64,000 nucleotides of DNA from Spartobacteria bacterium (lineage in GTDB: Bacteria > Verrucomicrobiota > Verrucomicrobiia > Chthoniobacterales > UBA10450), in contig PMTM01000006.1 of assembly GCA_003167365.1 (NCBI GenBank), positions 702,391 to 766,390 on the forward strand. Direction: 5' to 3'. Shown here piece by piece: positions 52,242 to 61,234 of the stretch; within the stretch, counting starts at the first letter, position 1, and each line of letters starts with the position of its first letter. The notes beneath the pieces are model-generated. The model did no database searches, was not told the DNA's origin, and saw nothing but the letters and a program-made list of their open reading frames with translations. The position numbers were made by a program, and so were the translations under genes.

Positions 52242-52413
52242 AAAACAAAGCCAACCGGATGCCGGCGCCTCGGATTTGAATAAGGACGGGCTGGAATGTC
52301 GAGTGAAAACGGAAGAAGTCTGAGTGCGGGCCGCCTTGACGGCCGTATCGCGACCGCGCTGTGCTCGAGAAACTAGTGCAGCGCCTTATCGGAGCCGGTG
52401 TTCCGGAGCGTCG

Positions 52414-53739
52414 TTAAAGCTTTGGAAGAGACGCCTCCATGACTTTTTCAGCAAGTCGATACACTTTCCATTTGGACTGAATCTTTGGCTTGATCTTCTG
52501 CCAGCCTTCTTGGGTTCGGACGATTGAAGGCACTTCATTTCCATTGGCGACCAAGTCGTCCATTATTTCAACGTACCATTCCAAAGCTATTGTCGCGTAC
52601 TTAAGTAGCCGCTTAACCGTCGCTTTGCTCGCTGCAACGTCGCCTTTGAGTTTGTTAAGAAATGTCTGACCATTCCGCTCATGTAGCAAGACACCCATCA
52701 GCGCCAGCAGAAAGAATGGAGCACCACGCTTCAAGATTGCGACGCGCGATTCATTATCCTGTTCAATCGCCTCTTCCAATTCTTTTTTCACGAGATCCTT
52801 AGCAACTCGACCGGCCTGCCAAACAAGTACGAGCTCTTCCGCTCGAACTTGCGGAGGAAAGACCTCGTCGCGGTGAGTTGTGAATACCTTGCCTTTGTCT
52901 TTGTAGCCAATTGCAGGCAGGCCGCGGAACGCTGCTATGAATTGCGCGTTCAAATCATGACGGATTTGCTGGTATCTACCATCTCTCTTGAATTTTGATT
53001 TTTCAACCTCACTAAGTTTTTGAAATTCGCCTTTGCGAAGTGCGTAGAAAAAAGGGGTCGGCAACGCCGCCAATTCCTTTTTCAATTTCTTTTGAAGTTT
53101 GTTTTGGGAATTTAAATCCCATCGCCTGATCGGGTTTTGTGAATTGTTGTAAGTGATCACAGAGTCGATAACGCTTTCGGCCGCTCGGATAAAGCGCACT
53201 GGAACCCTCACATCCTCCAAAGCCACCAAAGTTGCATTCGATAGCGCCACTGTTGTCTGGCAGCCGTTAACGATACTGAAGTTTGTTAGCTGCATTCTCT
53301 TTTTCACGGGTGTCGTGAAATCGTCGCAGATGAACGTCAGTCCATTGTTGTAAGCCCAGAAATTCTTTCGCTCAGTCGTTGACGCGAGAGTATCCTGAAT
53401 ACCGGCATTCACGCTGCCTTTGCGAGCACCAAGAAAAAGGCGAACATTTCTGTCAAAGAGTCGGTCGCCGTGGTCTTCATAAAGCTTCCGAAGTTGCTTC
53501 CCTTCCAGCGTGGTAACTATGGCTTCACCATAGTTTCCCGTCTCTCGGAAGAAATCTGAAATGCGAATCTCACACGATTCCACTCGGGTTGCTTGATCAA
53601 TGCTTTCCTCGTGAATCGTTTTGAGCGTTTCAAGGGGCATCAACTTGCAGAAGCGAGCCGGTAAAATTACCTGCTTCGCTAACGTTAAATTGTCTAGCAG
53701 CATCAGAGACTTCTTTCTTCTCCGGGCCACAAAACGCAT
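52414..53739 (-). pseudogene. AIPR-family phage-resistance protein, C-terminal part after frameshift
   Basis: 441 codons. The AIPR core is clear: DRLFDRNVRLFLGARKGSVN, FWAYNNGLTFICDDF, FSIVNGCQTTVALSNA, then a long helical C-terminus. The first 34 codons are an out-of-frame reading of the end of the upstream gene; homologous sequence begins at about LMPLETLKTIHEESIDQATR. AIPR proteins are abortive-infection phage-resistance factors, usually one chain of about 600 residues with an N-terminal nuclease-like domain. Here the two halves are in different frames (see 53630-54145). It could still be made separately, but I see no ribosome site at a sensible start. Confidence 0.75.
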
Positions 53740-54145
53740 AAACGAATTCTACGGGGTAACCGTTAGCAATAGCCGAGTTGTATTCGGTTGCCGCTAGTTC
53801 TAATTCTTTGTTTCCCTCTCGCTTGACTGCTTCCAAATCCTTCAGCCAATCAGTTGTATGTATGAGACCCAAGAGCTCGTTCTTCTTTGCCTTGTAGTGG
53901 CCTTTGCCGTTGAACTTTAACTGACCGATTATGATTCGCTCGGTCTCTTCATCTACAAAAAATAAATCGACATCCTTATCGTTGCCACCGTCAACGGAGA
54001 CCGCTTCGAACGCGTCCGTTGCTTCGAGCTCGAGGTATTCGGTCGCCAACCACATTCCGAACGCTTTCCCCTCGGAAAGCTTGTACTTTTTCCGGTACGA
54101 TTCGACCTGTTTGTTGAGATATTTGAGAAAGGCAGCTTCGGTCAT
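53630..54145 (-). pseudogene. AIPR-family protein, N-terminal nuclease-like part before frameshift
   Basis: 171 codons. Residues about 50-80 (DGGNDKDVDLFFVDEE, then IIIGQLKFNGKG) have the D...(E/Q)xK layout of a PD-(D/E)xK nuclease fold, with Gln in the middle. The frame ends early, 18 residues after DAARQFNVSEAGN. Deleting one T from the TTTT run at 53663-53666 (minus strand) joins the frames to read SEAGNLPARFCKLMPLETLK, continuous with the AIPR part. That makes a +1 frameshift the simplest explanation, real or an assembly error. Confidence 0.75.
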
Positions 54146-54608
54146 GGGGGTTGCGAATCATACGGTCTCGATTGTCCGCGGTGCAAGTGAACTATTCAGC
54201 AAGACAAGCACATCGATTCTTTTGAGAAGAGTTTACTTGTCGATTTGACTCGCATTCTGCCCAACTGCTCGCCTTCTCGGGTTGCCGATCTATATCGCGG
54301 CTCCCCAGTTCGCTCCATTGAGCGAAGCGTTGGTCGCCAAGGCGGCAAATGCCGTCTAATTGATTGACTCGAATTTCCAATTCTCGGGCTTTGGCCAATA
54401 CTTTTATTGTCTATGTCGCACTGCTCCCGCAGGCTCCATTCGCTCATGCCATTCACTCACCCTCCGGGCTTTGACTCTTTCACTCCCGTTCACTCGGCCT
54501 CTCGGCTCGCCCATCTACGTCGCTCGCGTCCCCACGGCTCCGTTCCGTCTATGTCACGGCTGGCTAGTCCGTTCCATTCTTGTTAAGACGTAGAAAACAG
54601 AAAGGATA
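54146..54608. other. Intergenic region without a gene; diverged direct repeat
   Basis: No coding pattern. Two stretches, 54267-54319 and 54492-54546, align at roughly 75-80 percent by eye (both contain CTCGG, GCCxATCTA, TCCCCA and GCTCC). Between them the sequence is rich in TCACTC and CTCC tracts. It may be an old duplicated fragment. Possible promoters were not resolved. Confidence 0.3.
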
Positions 54609-54614
54609 ATGACC

Positions 54615-54887
54615 ATGGATTACAATGTGATTCGAGCATTCTTCAAGTGGTGCACCATCATCAATGGAGGGTTGCTGATTTTGGCATCCATTTTGATACG
54701 ATTTGCTGGCGATTGGGTTTTCGGAATGCACAACAAATGGATCCCCATTACCGAAGACGCCTTCCATGTTGCGATCTACATGCTCCTGGGCTTCTTCAAG
54801 ATCATCGTGATTGTGTTTAACCTTGTCCCATACGTTGCGATCGTGATTATCGGAAAGCAGCGTTCTGAAACCAGAAAACCTAACTAG
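54615..54887 (+). CDS. Small two-helix membrane protein
   Basis: 90 residues from ATG 54615; the AAGGA 8-9 bp ahead favours it over the ATG at 54609. Two strongly hydrophobic helices (CTIINGGLLILASILIRFAG and FKIIVIVFNLVPYVAIVIIG) are separated by a loop HNKWIPITEDAFHVAIYML. It resembles small uncharacterised membrane proteins with WCTxIN and FNLVPYxA motifs (I recall a DUF of this type, number uncertain). Function unknown. Confidence 0.6.
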   Translation: MDYNVIRAFFKWCTIINGGLLILASILIRFAGDWVFGMHNKWIPITEDAFHVAIYMLLGFFKIIVIVFNLVPYVAIVIIGKQRSETRKPN

Positions 54888-54922
54888 GCGATGCAGTGAA
54901 CGATAAGTGAGAAGAGTTTTCT

Positions 54923-54988
54923 AACCACGGATGGCACGGATAAGAGAGGCATTTGTCTGATCCGTGTAAATCCGTGCAATCTGTGGTT
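54923..54988. repeat. Inverted-repeat (MITE-like) element
   Basis: Arms at 54923-54941 and 54970-54988 are inverted repeats (17 of 19). Each is built of CCACxGAT and GCACGGAT motifs. The element belongs with those at 34678 and 44339. It lies between two small genes and could act as a bidirectional terminator. Confidence 0.6.
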
Positions 54989-55115
54989 CTCCTAAATTCC
55001 TAGTTCGGCGAAGACGTGACAGCGGTTTTCCCGGTGATGTCGCACAAATGCGTAGATCGCGGAGCGGGAAGATTTTTCTTTTATCGGCCGTCTCGGTTGT
55101 GCTACTACATCTATT

Positions 55116-55589
55116 ATGAATCCCTCCACCGTTCCTTCCGTCGTCGTAGCCTTGGATCGCGCGAAGAAGATCATAGCAGCGATCGTTTTCCTCGGCCTGG
55201 CTGCCCATGCGGTGGCGCAAGACTATGTTTCCAGCGAAGATACATCTCGATTCCGGGAACAGCCGTACGCGGCAGCGGAGCCGGGAATGCTTCCGCCTTC
55301 CGCCTATATCGAAATGGCCAAGAAAGCTATCCATGAGAAGTCTAAAGTGACTTTCCTCCATTTTTCGGACGGGATCGTGACCCGCCGTTTCTATCGTAAC
55401 GCGCCGCCAGCGGACCGGGACATAATTTGCGTGCAGTTTGTGTATCAAGGTTCGCTCAGTGGCGGAGGCTTAATCGGCCCCGGGTTCGTTTACTCGAGAG
55501 CCGACCAACCCACTCCGGTGATTCAGGCATTAATCCGCAAGGATCGCAGTAAGATTTATCTGAAGACGATTCACTATAAACACCGGTAG
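55116..55589 (+). CDS. Secreted protein of unknown function
   Basis: 157 residues with an N-terminal hydrophobic segment (KKIIAAIVFLGLAAHAVAQ) that looks like a signal peptide, cleaved near VAQD. The remainder has one Cys (IICVQFVYQG) and no recognisable domain. It includes HFSDGIVTRRFYRN and LIGPGFVYSRADQ. Monocistronic, with a repeat element about 125 bp upstream. Confidence 0.5.
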   Translation: MNPSTVPSVVVALDRAKKIIAAIVFLGLAAHAVAQDYVSSEDTSRFREQPYAAAEPGMLPPSAYIEMAKKAIHEKSKVTFLHFSDGIVTRRFYRNAPPADRDIICVQFVYQGSLSGGGLIGPGFVYSRADQPTPVIQALIRKDRSKIYLKTIHYKHR

Positions 55590-55759
55590 CTCACTGATTC
55601 TGACAACATCGCGTTTGTGTTCTCGAGACGCATGATGCGGACGGTTCAAATTCGCCTTTTGGTCAGCTAATAATCTAAGCAACCGATCTTGCTGAAAGAT
55701 TTCAGCAGTTGGCCGCTGATCGATGGCGGACAGCTTTTCCCGGTGATACCGTGCGCGAA

Positions 55760-56767
55760 ATGGAAGCTGCCGATTGGGCGTCACTGAGCGACGAGGATCT
55801 TCTCGAACGCCGCATTTCCACGCTCGGTTTGCGGCTCGATGGCGCAGCGGTCGAACCACTTATCTGGCGGCTTTACGACGAGCTTTCGGCCAAACAGCTC
55901 GCGTTTCTTCCGCCGTGTCACGTCGGCGATGAATGGTTCGTGCCGATCGGGATCCCGGCGATCTTCGTTCCGTTCTTCCTTGTGCACGACCGGCTGCGCG
56001 CGCTGGAGCGGACGATGATGCTCGAAGTCGAGGGCGAGACGGCGGAGTGGTTCATGAAATTGATCCGGCATGAAACGGCGCATGCTTACAGTTACGCGTA
56101 TCAGCTGCAGCGGAAGAAGAAGTGGCAGAAGTTTTTTGGGAAGACGTCGCGCGAATCGACTCCGAGTTTTTACCGGCCGCGTCCGTTCAGCCATAATTAC
56201 GTGGTGCATCTGGACGATTGGTACGCGCAGGCGCATCCGGATGAAGATTTCGCGGAGACATTCGCGATCTGGCTCACACCTGAGTTGAATTGGCGCGAGC
56301 GTTACACCGGTTGGCGGGCATTGCGCAAACTGGAATATATCGAGGAGCTGATGAAATCGCTGGCGGGGAAACCGCCGACACACGCTCCGAAGTACCGCGT
56401 GGCCGATTACAATTGCCTGAACATCAAGCTCAAGAGTTATTACGCGCGCAAACGGAAGCTTTATGAAGATACGTATCCGGATTTCTACGACGCCGATCTG
56501 CGGCAGCTCTTCGCCGCCCAGGCGGGGATCAAAGCGAGCTCGTATCTGCGCCGCACACGGCGCCGATTGTTGAACTCGGTCTGCCAATGGACGAACGAGA
56601 AAAAGTTCCGGGTGAACAAACTCCTGGCGCGGCTGATCGATCGTTGCGACAAGCTCAATCTCCACGTGTTGAACGACGATCCGCAGCAGGATTTTCGCGT
56701 CTCCTCGTTCATCACCACGCTGGTGATGAATTATCTTTTCACCGGGAAGTTTAAGCGGACGAAATAG
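55760..56767 (+). CDS. Putative zinc metallopeptidase (HETAH type), partner of an ATP-grasp protein
   Basis: 335 residues from ATG 55760; a GTG at 55751 and a TTG at 55709 are alternatives. The zinc motif RHETAHAYSYAY (His 104, Glu 105, His 108) is followed about 50 residues later by HPDEDFAETFAIWL, giving the third ligand. The first half has the conserved DEWFVPIGIPAIFVPFFLVH. From memory such proteins occur next to a D-Ala-D-Ala ligase-like ATP-grasp gene, exactly as here (1-bp gap). No signal peptide is visible. The peptide substrate is unknown; processing of a product made by the ligase is an inference. Confidence 0.7.
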   Translation: MEAADWASLSDEDLLERRISTLGLRLDGAAVEPLIWRLYDELSAKQLAFLPPCHVGDEWFVPIGIPAIFVPFFLVHDRLRALERTMMLEVEGETAEWFMKLIRHETAHAYSYAYQLQRKKKWQKFFGKTSRESTPSFYRPRPFSHNYVVHLDDWYAQAHPDEDFAETFAIWLTPELNWRERYTGWRALRKLEYIEELMKSLAGKPPTHAPKYRVADYNCLNIKLKSYYARKRKLYEDTYPDFYDADLRQLFAAQAGIKASSYLRRTRRRLLNSVCQWTNEKKFRVNKLLARLIDRCDKLNLHVLNDDPQQDFRVSSFITTLVMNYLFTGKFKRTK

Positions 56768-56768
56768 C

Positions 56769-57788
56769 GTGAAGAAGAAACTCAAAGTCCTCGTGCTTTT
56801 TGACGGCAGTGGTCCGACCACGATCGATCAGGACTTCAGCAAGGAGATGAAGACGGAGGATTGGAAGACGGAAGCGAACGTCATGGCCGCGCTCGGCACG
56901 CTCGGCCATACCGCGGAGCATCTCGGCATCTATGACGATCTCGATTTGCTCCGGCAAAAACTGGAAACCTTCGCGCCCGATATTCTTTTCAACCTGGCCG
57001 ATCATTTCAAAAACAATCCCGGGTTCGATCAGAACATCGTTTCCCTTTTGGAAATGCAAGGCGTGGCTTTTACCGGTTGCGGCGCGACCGGGCTCACGCT
57101 TTGCAAGCACAAGGGCATTTCGAAAAATATTCTCGGCTATCATCACATCCACGTGCCGCACTTCGTGGTCGTCCCGCGGGGCCAACGCACCGCCCGGCTC
57201 AAACGGCCGAAATTTCCCATGGTGGTGAAGCCGGTGAAAGAAGAAGCGTCCTACGGAATTTCGCGGGCCTCCTTCGTCGAGACCGACGAGCAATTTCGTG
57301 AACGCGTGACTTTTATTCATGAGAAACACGACTGCGACGTGATCGCGGAGGAATACATCGACGGTCGCGAACTCTATGTGAGCTTGATGGGTAACACGCG
57401 GCTAACCGTCTTTCCGATCCGCGAGCTGGTCTTCCGCGAAGTGCCGCCGGACGAACCGAAGATGGCGACCTACACCGCGAAGTGGGATGAAGAATATCGC
57501 AAACGCTGGGGCTTGGCGTATCAGTTCGCCGAGAATCTCGACCCGGTGCTCGTCGCCTCCATCGAGCAGACGTGTAAACGCATTTATCGTTTGCTCACGA
57601 TCGACGGATACGCGCGCCTCGATCTGCGGCTTACGGCGGACAACAAACTCTATTTCATCGAGGCGAACCCGAATCCTCATCTGGCGGAGGACGAAGACTT
57701 CGCGCTCTCGGCGGGCAAGGCCGGGTTGCCGTATCCGCAATTGATTGACCGGATCATCCGGCACGGGATTCAGACGGTTCGGGGTTAA
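56769..57788 (+). CDS. ATP-grasp ligase (D-Ala-D-Ala ligase-like)
   Basis: 339 residues from GTG 56769, one base after the metallopeptidase stop. ATP-grasp features are FPMVVKPVKEEASYGISRAS, EEYIDGRELYVSLMG, LDLRLTADNKLYFIEANPNP and LAEDEDFALSAGKAG. The Ddl signature in the N-terminal part (EGS-type loops) is absent, and the true Ddl lies in the dcw cluster. I infer a carboxylate-amine ligase making or modifying a small peptide rather than D-Ala-D-Ala. Confidence 0.8.
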   Translation: MKKKLKVLVLFDGSGPTTIDQDFSKEMKTEDWKTEANVMAALGTLGHTAEHLGIYDDLDLLRQKLETFAPDILFNLADHFKNNPGFDQNIVSLLEMQGVAFTGCGATGLTLCKHKGISKNILGYHHIHVPHFVVVPRGQRTARLKRPKFPMVVKPVKEEASYGISRASFVETDEQFRERVTFIHEKHDCDVIAEEYIDGRELYVSLMGNTRLTVFPIRELVFREVPPDEPKMATYTAKWDEEYRKRWGLAYQFAENLDPVLVASIEQTCKRIYRLLTIDGYARLDLRLTADNKLYFIEANPNPHLAEDEDFALSAGKAGLPYPQLIDRIIRHGIQTVRG

Positions 57789-57846
57789 GAAAAGCAAGAT
57801 GTAAGATTTCTTAGGATTGACGTGATGCGTCCAAGAAAGCGCCCAC

Positions 57847-58128
57847 ATGCGAACAATTTATACTATGAAAACGAAATTGACGATTCTTACGATGAGTCTT
57901 CTGTCTGTTTGTCTGCTCATCCAACCAAGCGCAAAGGCTATTGGTTTGAATATCGAGGTGGGCGACCGGGGGTTTTATACGGATGGACCACGCTATTGGG
58001 ACAGTGGCTACGAGTGGGTATGGGTACCCGGCAGTTGGGGCGATCATCATAAATGGTTGCATGGGCGTTATGAACGCCGTGGCGAGTTCCGTCGCGAACA
58101 TGCCGGCGAGCATCATCATCCTCACTAA
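57847..58128 (+). CDS. Small secreted Trp/His-rich protein
   Basis: 93 residues. The N-terminus has a signal peptide (LTILTMSLLSVCLLIQPSAKA); an ATG at 57865 is an alternative start. The mature part is rich in Trp, Tyr, Gly and His (YEWVWVPGSWGDHHKWLHGR) and ends EHHHPH, which could bind metal. It resembles, from memory, short WVPG/W-repeat secreted proteins of unknown role. The 256 bp that follow hold only a hairpin. Confidence 0.6.
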   Translation: MRTIYTMKTKLTILTMSLLSVCLLIQPSAKAIGLNIEVGDRGFYTDGPRYWDSGYEWVWVPGSWGDHHKWLHGRYERRGEFRREHAGEHHHPH

Positions 58129-58199
58129 TAAAACGAGGCCATAGCCTCTGTTAAGCTTGCTTTTGGAGCGATAGCCGATTCCGGAGGTTTGTTTGATCA

Positions 58200-58241
58200 G
58201 GCACGCTGGTTGAGTCGACTGCAAGCGACTCTCAGCGTGCC
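58200..58241. terminator. Strong hairpin after the small secreted protein gene
   Basis: GGCACGCTG (58200-58208) pairs with CAGCGTGCC (58233-58241) and GAGTCG (58212-58217) with CGACTC (58226-58231), with an 8-base loop. No T-run follows, so it may be a dispersed repeat rather than an intrinsic terminator. Confidence 0.35.
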
Positions 58242-58384
58242 CTCCCCGGAATTATTCTGGAAAATTCCATTCCGGTCGTCGGAACGAAGCCGAGATCTCC
58301 GTCCTTCGCCGGAGGCGTGAAGAACGAGGCGCGTTCTGCCAGTTTCAAATTGCCAGCCGTAAATCGAACAGGCATTAAAGAAGC

Positions 58385-59887
58385 ATGAATTGGCGAAACT
58401 TATTCACAGCGGCAATCGCAGCAGCGTTAGTTCTCGGTTGGAATCAGCAAGCGTGGACGGCGGAGGGCGATTTTCCTGAGATCAAGGCGGAGATCGCGAA
58501 GCGGCACGATGAATCGATCAAGCGGCTGCAGGATTGGATTCATCAGGTATCGATCGCGGCGGAGGACCGCGGCTATCCCGAAGGTGCGGATTATATGATG
58601 CAATTGCTGCGCGACGCCGGGTTCGGACAGGTGACGCAAATGCCGACTGATGGGAAACCGGGAGTTTTTGCCACGCTCGATGCGGGCGCGAAGAAGACGA
58701 TCGGACTTTATTTCATGTACGACGTGAAGCAGTTCGATCCGGCGGAATGGTCGTCGCCGCCGACGGAAGCTGCGATCGTCGATAAGCCTGGACTCGGAAA
58801 ATCGGTGGTCGGTCGCGGCGCGGTAAATCAGAAAGGTCCGGAAGCGGCGTTCCTGGCGGCATTGCACGCCATTCGCGGCGCGGGCAAGAAATTGCCGGTG
58901 AACCTCGTCTTCGTGGCGGAAGGCGAAGAGGAGATAGGGTCGCCGCATTTTCCGCAGATCGTGCATAAGCCGGAGGTGCAAGCGGCGTTGTCAAAGTGTG
59001 CGGGAATTTTCATGCCCTCGGCTACGCAAGGACTCGACGGCGCGGTGACGCTGACGTTGGGCGCGAAAGGCGTGATCGAATGCGAGCTGACTTCCAGCGG
59101 CGAGAAGTGGGGGCGCGGTCCGCAAAAGGACATTCATTCTTCGAACAAGGCGCGCGTGGACAGTCCGGCGTGGCATTTGGTGCAGGCGTTGAACACGCTG
59201 GTCTCGGCGGACGGCAACGATCCGGCGATCGATGGTTTCGCGGACAAGGCGCGTCCGATTAGCGCGGAGGAAAAAGCGATGGTGGCGGAAGCGGCCAAAC
59301 GTCTCGACGAAGCGCAAGCGAAGAAACTTCTCGGGGTCCAGCACTGGGTACGAGACGCGAATTGGAACAAAGCGCTGGAGCTTTTGGTTTCGCGGCCAAC
59401 GGTGAACATCGAAGGATTGCTCGGCGGTTACACCGGCCCGGGTGGCAAAACAATTTTGCCGCACAAGGCAATCGCGAAGCTTGATCTTCGTCTTGTCCCC
59501 GACATGAAAGCGGCGGACGCGCTCGCCGCGTTGAAAGCACACCTGGCGAAGCGCGGTTACGGCGATATCGAAGTGAACATGACCGGCGGCTACGATCCGA
59601 ACAGTACGTCAGCGGATGCGGCTTTGATCAAAGCGCAAAAGGCCGTTTACAAAAACTCCGGCATCGACCCGATCATGTTGCCGCGCAACGCCGGTTCATG
59701 GCCGGGTTATGTATTCACCGGTGAACCGCTCAAGCTCGCGGCCGGACATTTCGGTCTCGGCCACGGCAGCGGCGCGCACGCACCGGATGAATATTACGTG
59801 ATCGAATCGATGAACCCGAAAATTCAGGGAATGGACGGTGCCGTGCTTTCGTTCGTCCAGTATTTGTACGAGTTGGCGAAGGAATGA
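58385..59887 (+). CDS. Secreted M20-family hydrolase with altered metal ligands
   Basis: 500 residues with a signal peptide (LFTAAIAAALVLGWNQQAWTA). The M20 fold is clear (EGEEEIGSPHFP, GLGHGSGAHAPDEYYVIES, VNIEGLLGGYTGPGGK). The HxD motif reads FMYDVKQ, with Met in place of the metal-binding His. The bridging-Asp motif reads GRGAVNQKGPE, with Asn in place of Asp. From memory this variant recurs in a secreted subfamily, so it may be functional with altered metal use or inactive. Monocistronic. Confidence 0.8.
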   Translation: MNWRNLFTAAIAAALVLGWNQQAWTAEGDFPEIKAEIAKRHDESIKRLQDWIHQVSIAAEDRGYPEGADYMMQLLRDAGFGQVTQMPTDGKPGVFATLDAGAKKTIGLYFMYDVKQFDPAEWSSPPTEAAIVDKPGLGKSVVGRGAVNQKGPEAAFLAALHAIRGAGKKLPVNLVFVAEGEEEIGSPHFPQIVHKPEVQAALSKCAGIFMPSATQGLDGAVTLTLGAKGVIECELTSSGEKWGRGPQKDIHSSNKARVDSPAWHLVQALNTLVSADGNDPAIDGFADKARPISAEEKAMVAEAAKRLDEAQAKKLLGVQHWVRDANWNKALELLVSRPTVNIEGLLGGYTGPGGKTILPHKAIAKLDLRLVPDMKAADALAALKAHLAKRGYGDIEVNMTGGYDPNSTSADAALIKAQKAVYKNSGIDPIMLPRNAGSWPGYVFTGEPLKLAAGHFGLGHGSGAHAPDEYYVIESMNPKIQGMDGAVLSFVQYLYELAKE

Positions 59888-59936
59888 GAGTTGATGGTTG
59901 AGAATTGAGAGGAAACGAAATCTGGAAGGTGAACGG

Positions 59937-60212
59937 CTAAAGGCCTTTCAATAATTTACGGATGGCGTTGTGATCGCCGGCGGCGAAGAACTTAAGGCAT
60001 CCTTTTTCTGCACGAAAGACAAGCCGAAGGTCTATGCCGGCACGGCACTCGAAATAATTTTCACGGAGGCGACGGATACCCAGGCCTGAGTGAAAATGCG
60101 GTTTCCCAAATCCGTCGCGGACTGCATCGATTGCGCGCGCCACTTCGCGCCTGCGCGATTTCGGAAGTTTCCGAACCCCGCGCCGAAAAGATTCTAAAAG
60201 ATCAATCTGCAA
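59937..60212 (-). CDS. RelE/ParE-family toxin
   Basis: 91 residues. The compact basic sequence with a helical N-terminus (FRRGVRKLPKSRRREVARAI) and beta-strand C-terminus (ECRAGIDLRLVFRAEKGCLKFFAAGDHN) is typical of RelE/ParE-superfamily toxins that cleave ribosome-bound mRNA or inhibit gyrase. Which one cannot be told. The start lies 11 bp inside the upstream antitoxin gene. Confidence 0.75.
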   Translation of the reverse strand: MQIDLLESFRRGVRKLPKSRRREVARAIDAVRDGFGKPHFHSGLGIRRLRENYFECRAGIDLRLVFRAEKGCLKFFAAGDHNAIRKLLKGL

Positions 60213-60480
60213 GATCGGCCTCGAGATTGCCGCTGTAATTCTTGATCTTGCCCGCTTTCCGTTCGCGATTGATTTGTTGATCCGCGCGTTTTACGAAACG
60301 TTCCAGCTCCTCTTCGGTCACACCGTACTCGCGAAGGGCGTAATCATCGGCATGAATGCTAACTGGACGAAGAGCAATGACTTTATCCCCGTGCAGGATT
60401 CCGATGTCTTCCCCATTGGCCGCCCGTTTCAAAAGCGAGGAAAGGTTGACTCGGGCCTGCGTAGGAGAAAGCGTGGTCAT
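60202..60480 (-). CDS. Phd/YefM-family antitoxin
   Basis: 92 residues. The N-terminal Phd DNA-binding fold is recognisable (LSPTQARVNLSSLLKRAANGEDIGILHGDKVIALRPV) and the charged C-terminal half should wrap the toxin. Its reading frame overlaps the toxin by 11 bp. Just upstream, CGTCG-ATATTA-CGACG (60482-60497) is a palindrome overlapping a TAATAT box, a plausible autoregulatory operator. Confidence 0.75.
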   Translation of the reverse strand: MTTLSPTQARVNLSSLLKRAANGEDIGILHGDKVIALRPVSIHADDYALREYGVTEEELERFVKRADQQINRERKAGKIKNYSGNLEADLAD

Positions 60481-60850
60481 GCGTCGATATTACGACGATA
60501 TGGCGAGCAACTCAAGTGCCGGGAGGAGGTTGAAAAATTGATGAGTTGAGAGCGGAAAACGCCCAACATCCAATGTCGAATAAGAAGATCCGGCAACGCT
60601 CTACCGCAAATCCAAGAAACTTTAGGCCGGGGGCTCGCGTTTTCGCGTCGGGCAAAATACGATTCGCAGGCCGCTCCAATCGTGCACGACGCACGACGCG
60701 AATTGGGCCAAGGAAGTGGCAGAAAATTGCAAGTAGCTCTCTTGCAGGTTGTAATGGGTTAAGAAAAAACATGGCACGCCGTCCGCTAAGGGAGACGAGC
60801 ATGAAGATAATTCGCCAGCCGCGACGGGCTCCCTCTCCTGCGCGAGTAGA
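60481..60850. other. Gene-free stretch upstream of a toxin-antitoxin pair
   Basis: Contains the probable toxin-antitoxin promoter/operator (60482-60497) at its left end. The remainder has open but unconvincing frames with no family pattern. Nothing else is recognised. Confidence 0.4.
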
Positions 60851-61129
60851 ATGCGACGTCGAACCATATTGAAGAAATCAGCATATTTAAGACTGGGCAT
60901 CGGTTTAATGTGCACGGCGCTATTTGTCTTGAGCTTAGTGCGTTTTCAGCAAAATGGTTGGCGCGAAAATATTGTCGCTTTCTTGATTGGATTGCTTTCG
61001 GGTTACTACTACACGTCGGCTTGGTACGTGGGGCGGACCCGGGAAAGTGGGGGTGCTGAGAGGTGTCATCACCCCAATAACTACGACTCATCTGGTATCC
61101 AGAAGTTTTTGGGCCGCCCACACATTTAA
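60851..61129 (+). CDS. Small hypothetical membrane protein
   Basis: 92 residues. A basic N-terminus and two hydrophobic stretches (LGIGLMCTALFVLSLVRF, IVAFLIGLLSGYYYTSAW) suggest two membrane helices; the C-terminal third looks unstructured. No family recognised and the ribosome site is weak, so it may not be translated. Confidence 0.4.
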   Translation: MRRRTILKKSAYLRLGIGLMCTALFVLSLVRFQQNGWRENIVAFLIGLLSGYYYTSAWYVGRTRESGGAERCHHPNNYDSSGIQKFLGRPHI

Positions 61130-61182
61130 TAGGTGATGTAGCGATGGGTGAGCAGGAGATCGCAGCGTAGCCGCTGCTAGTC

Positions 61183-61212
61183 TTGACGATTTCGTTTTGA
61201 AGAGACCATACT
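61183..61212 (+). promoter_or_regulatory. Putative sigma-70 promoter of amt
   Basis: TTGACG at 61183-61188, 18-bp spacer, CATACT at 61207-61212. A GGAGG ribosome site precedes the ATG at 61235. I did not find a -24/-12 sigma-54 promoter in the 100 bp upstream, although an NtrC-family gene follows. Confidence 0.4.
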
Positions 61213-61234
61213 CGCGGCCTACCGGAGGACGATC

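Noticed and set aside
54360-54593. A 77-codon plus-strand frame upstream of the small membrane protein at 54615
   Set aside because: It arises from CTCC/TCACTC-rich sequence and shows no protein-like pattern.
60546-60872. A 108-codon plus-strand frame upstream of the small membrane protein
   Set aside because: It is Arg-rich without secondary-structure pattern, with no ribosome site and no family resemblance.
61130-61234. Sigma-54 promoter upstream of amt
   Set aside because: No GG-N10-GC element in good context was found; the TTGACG/CATACT pair fits better.
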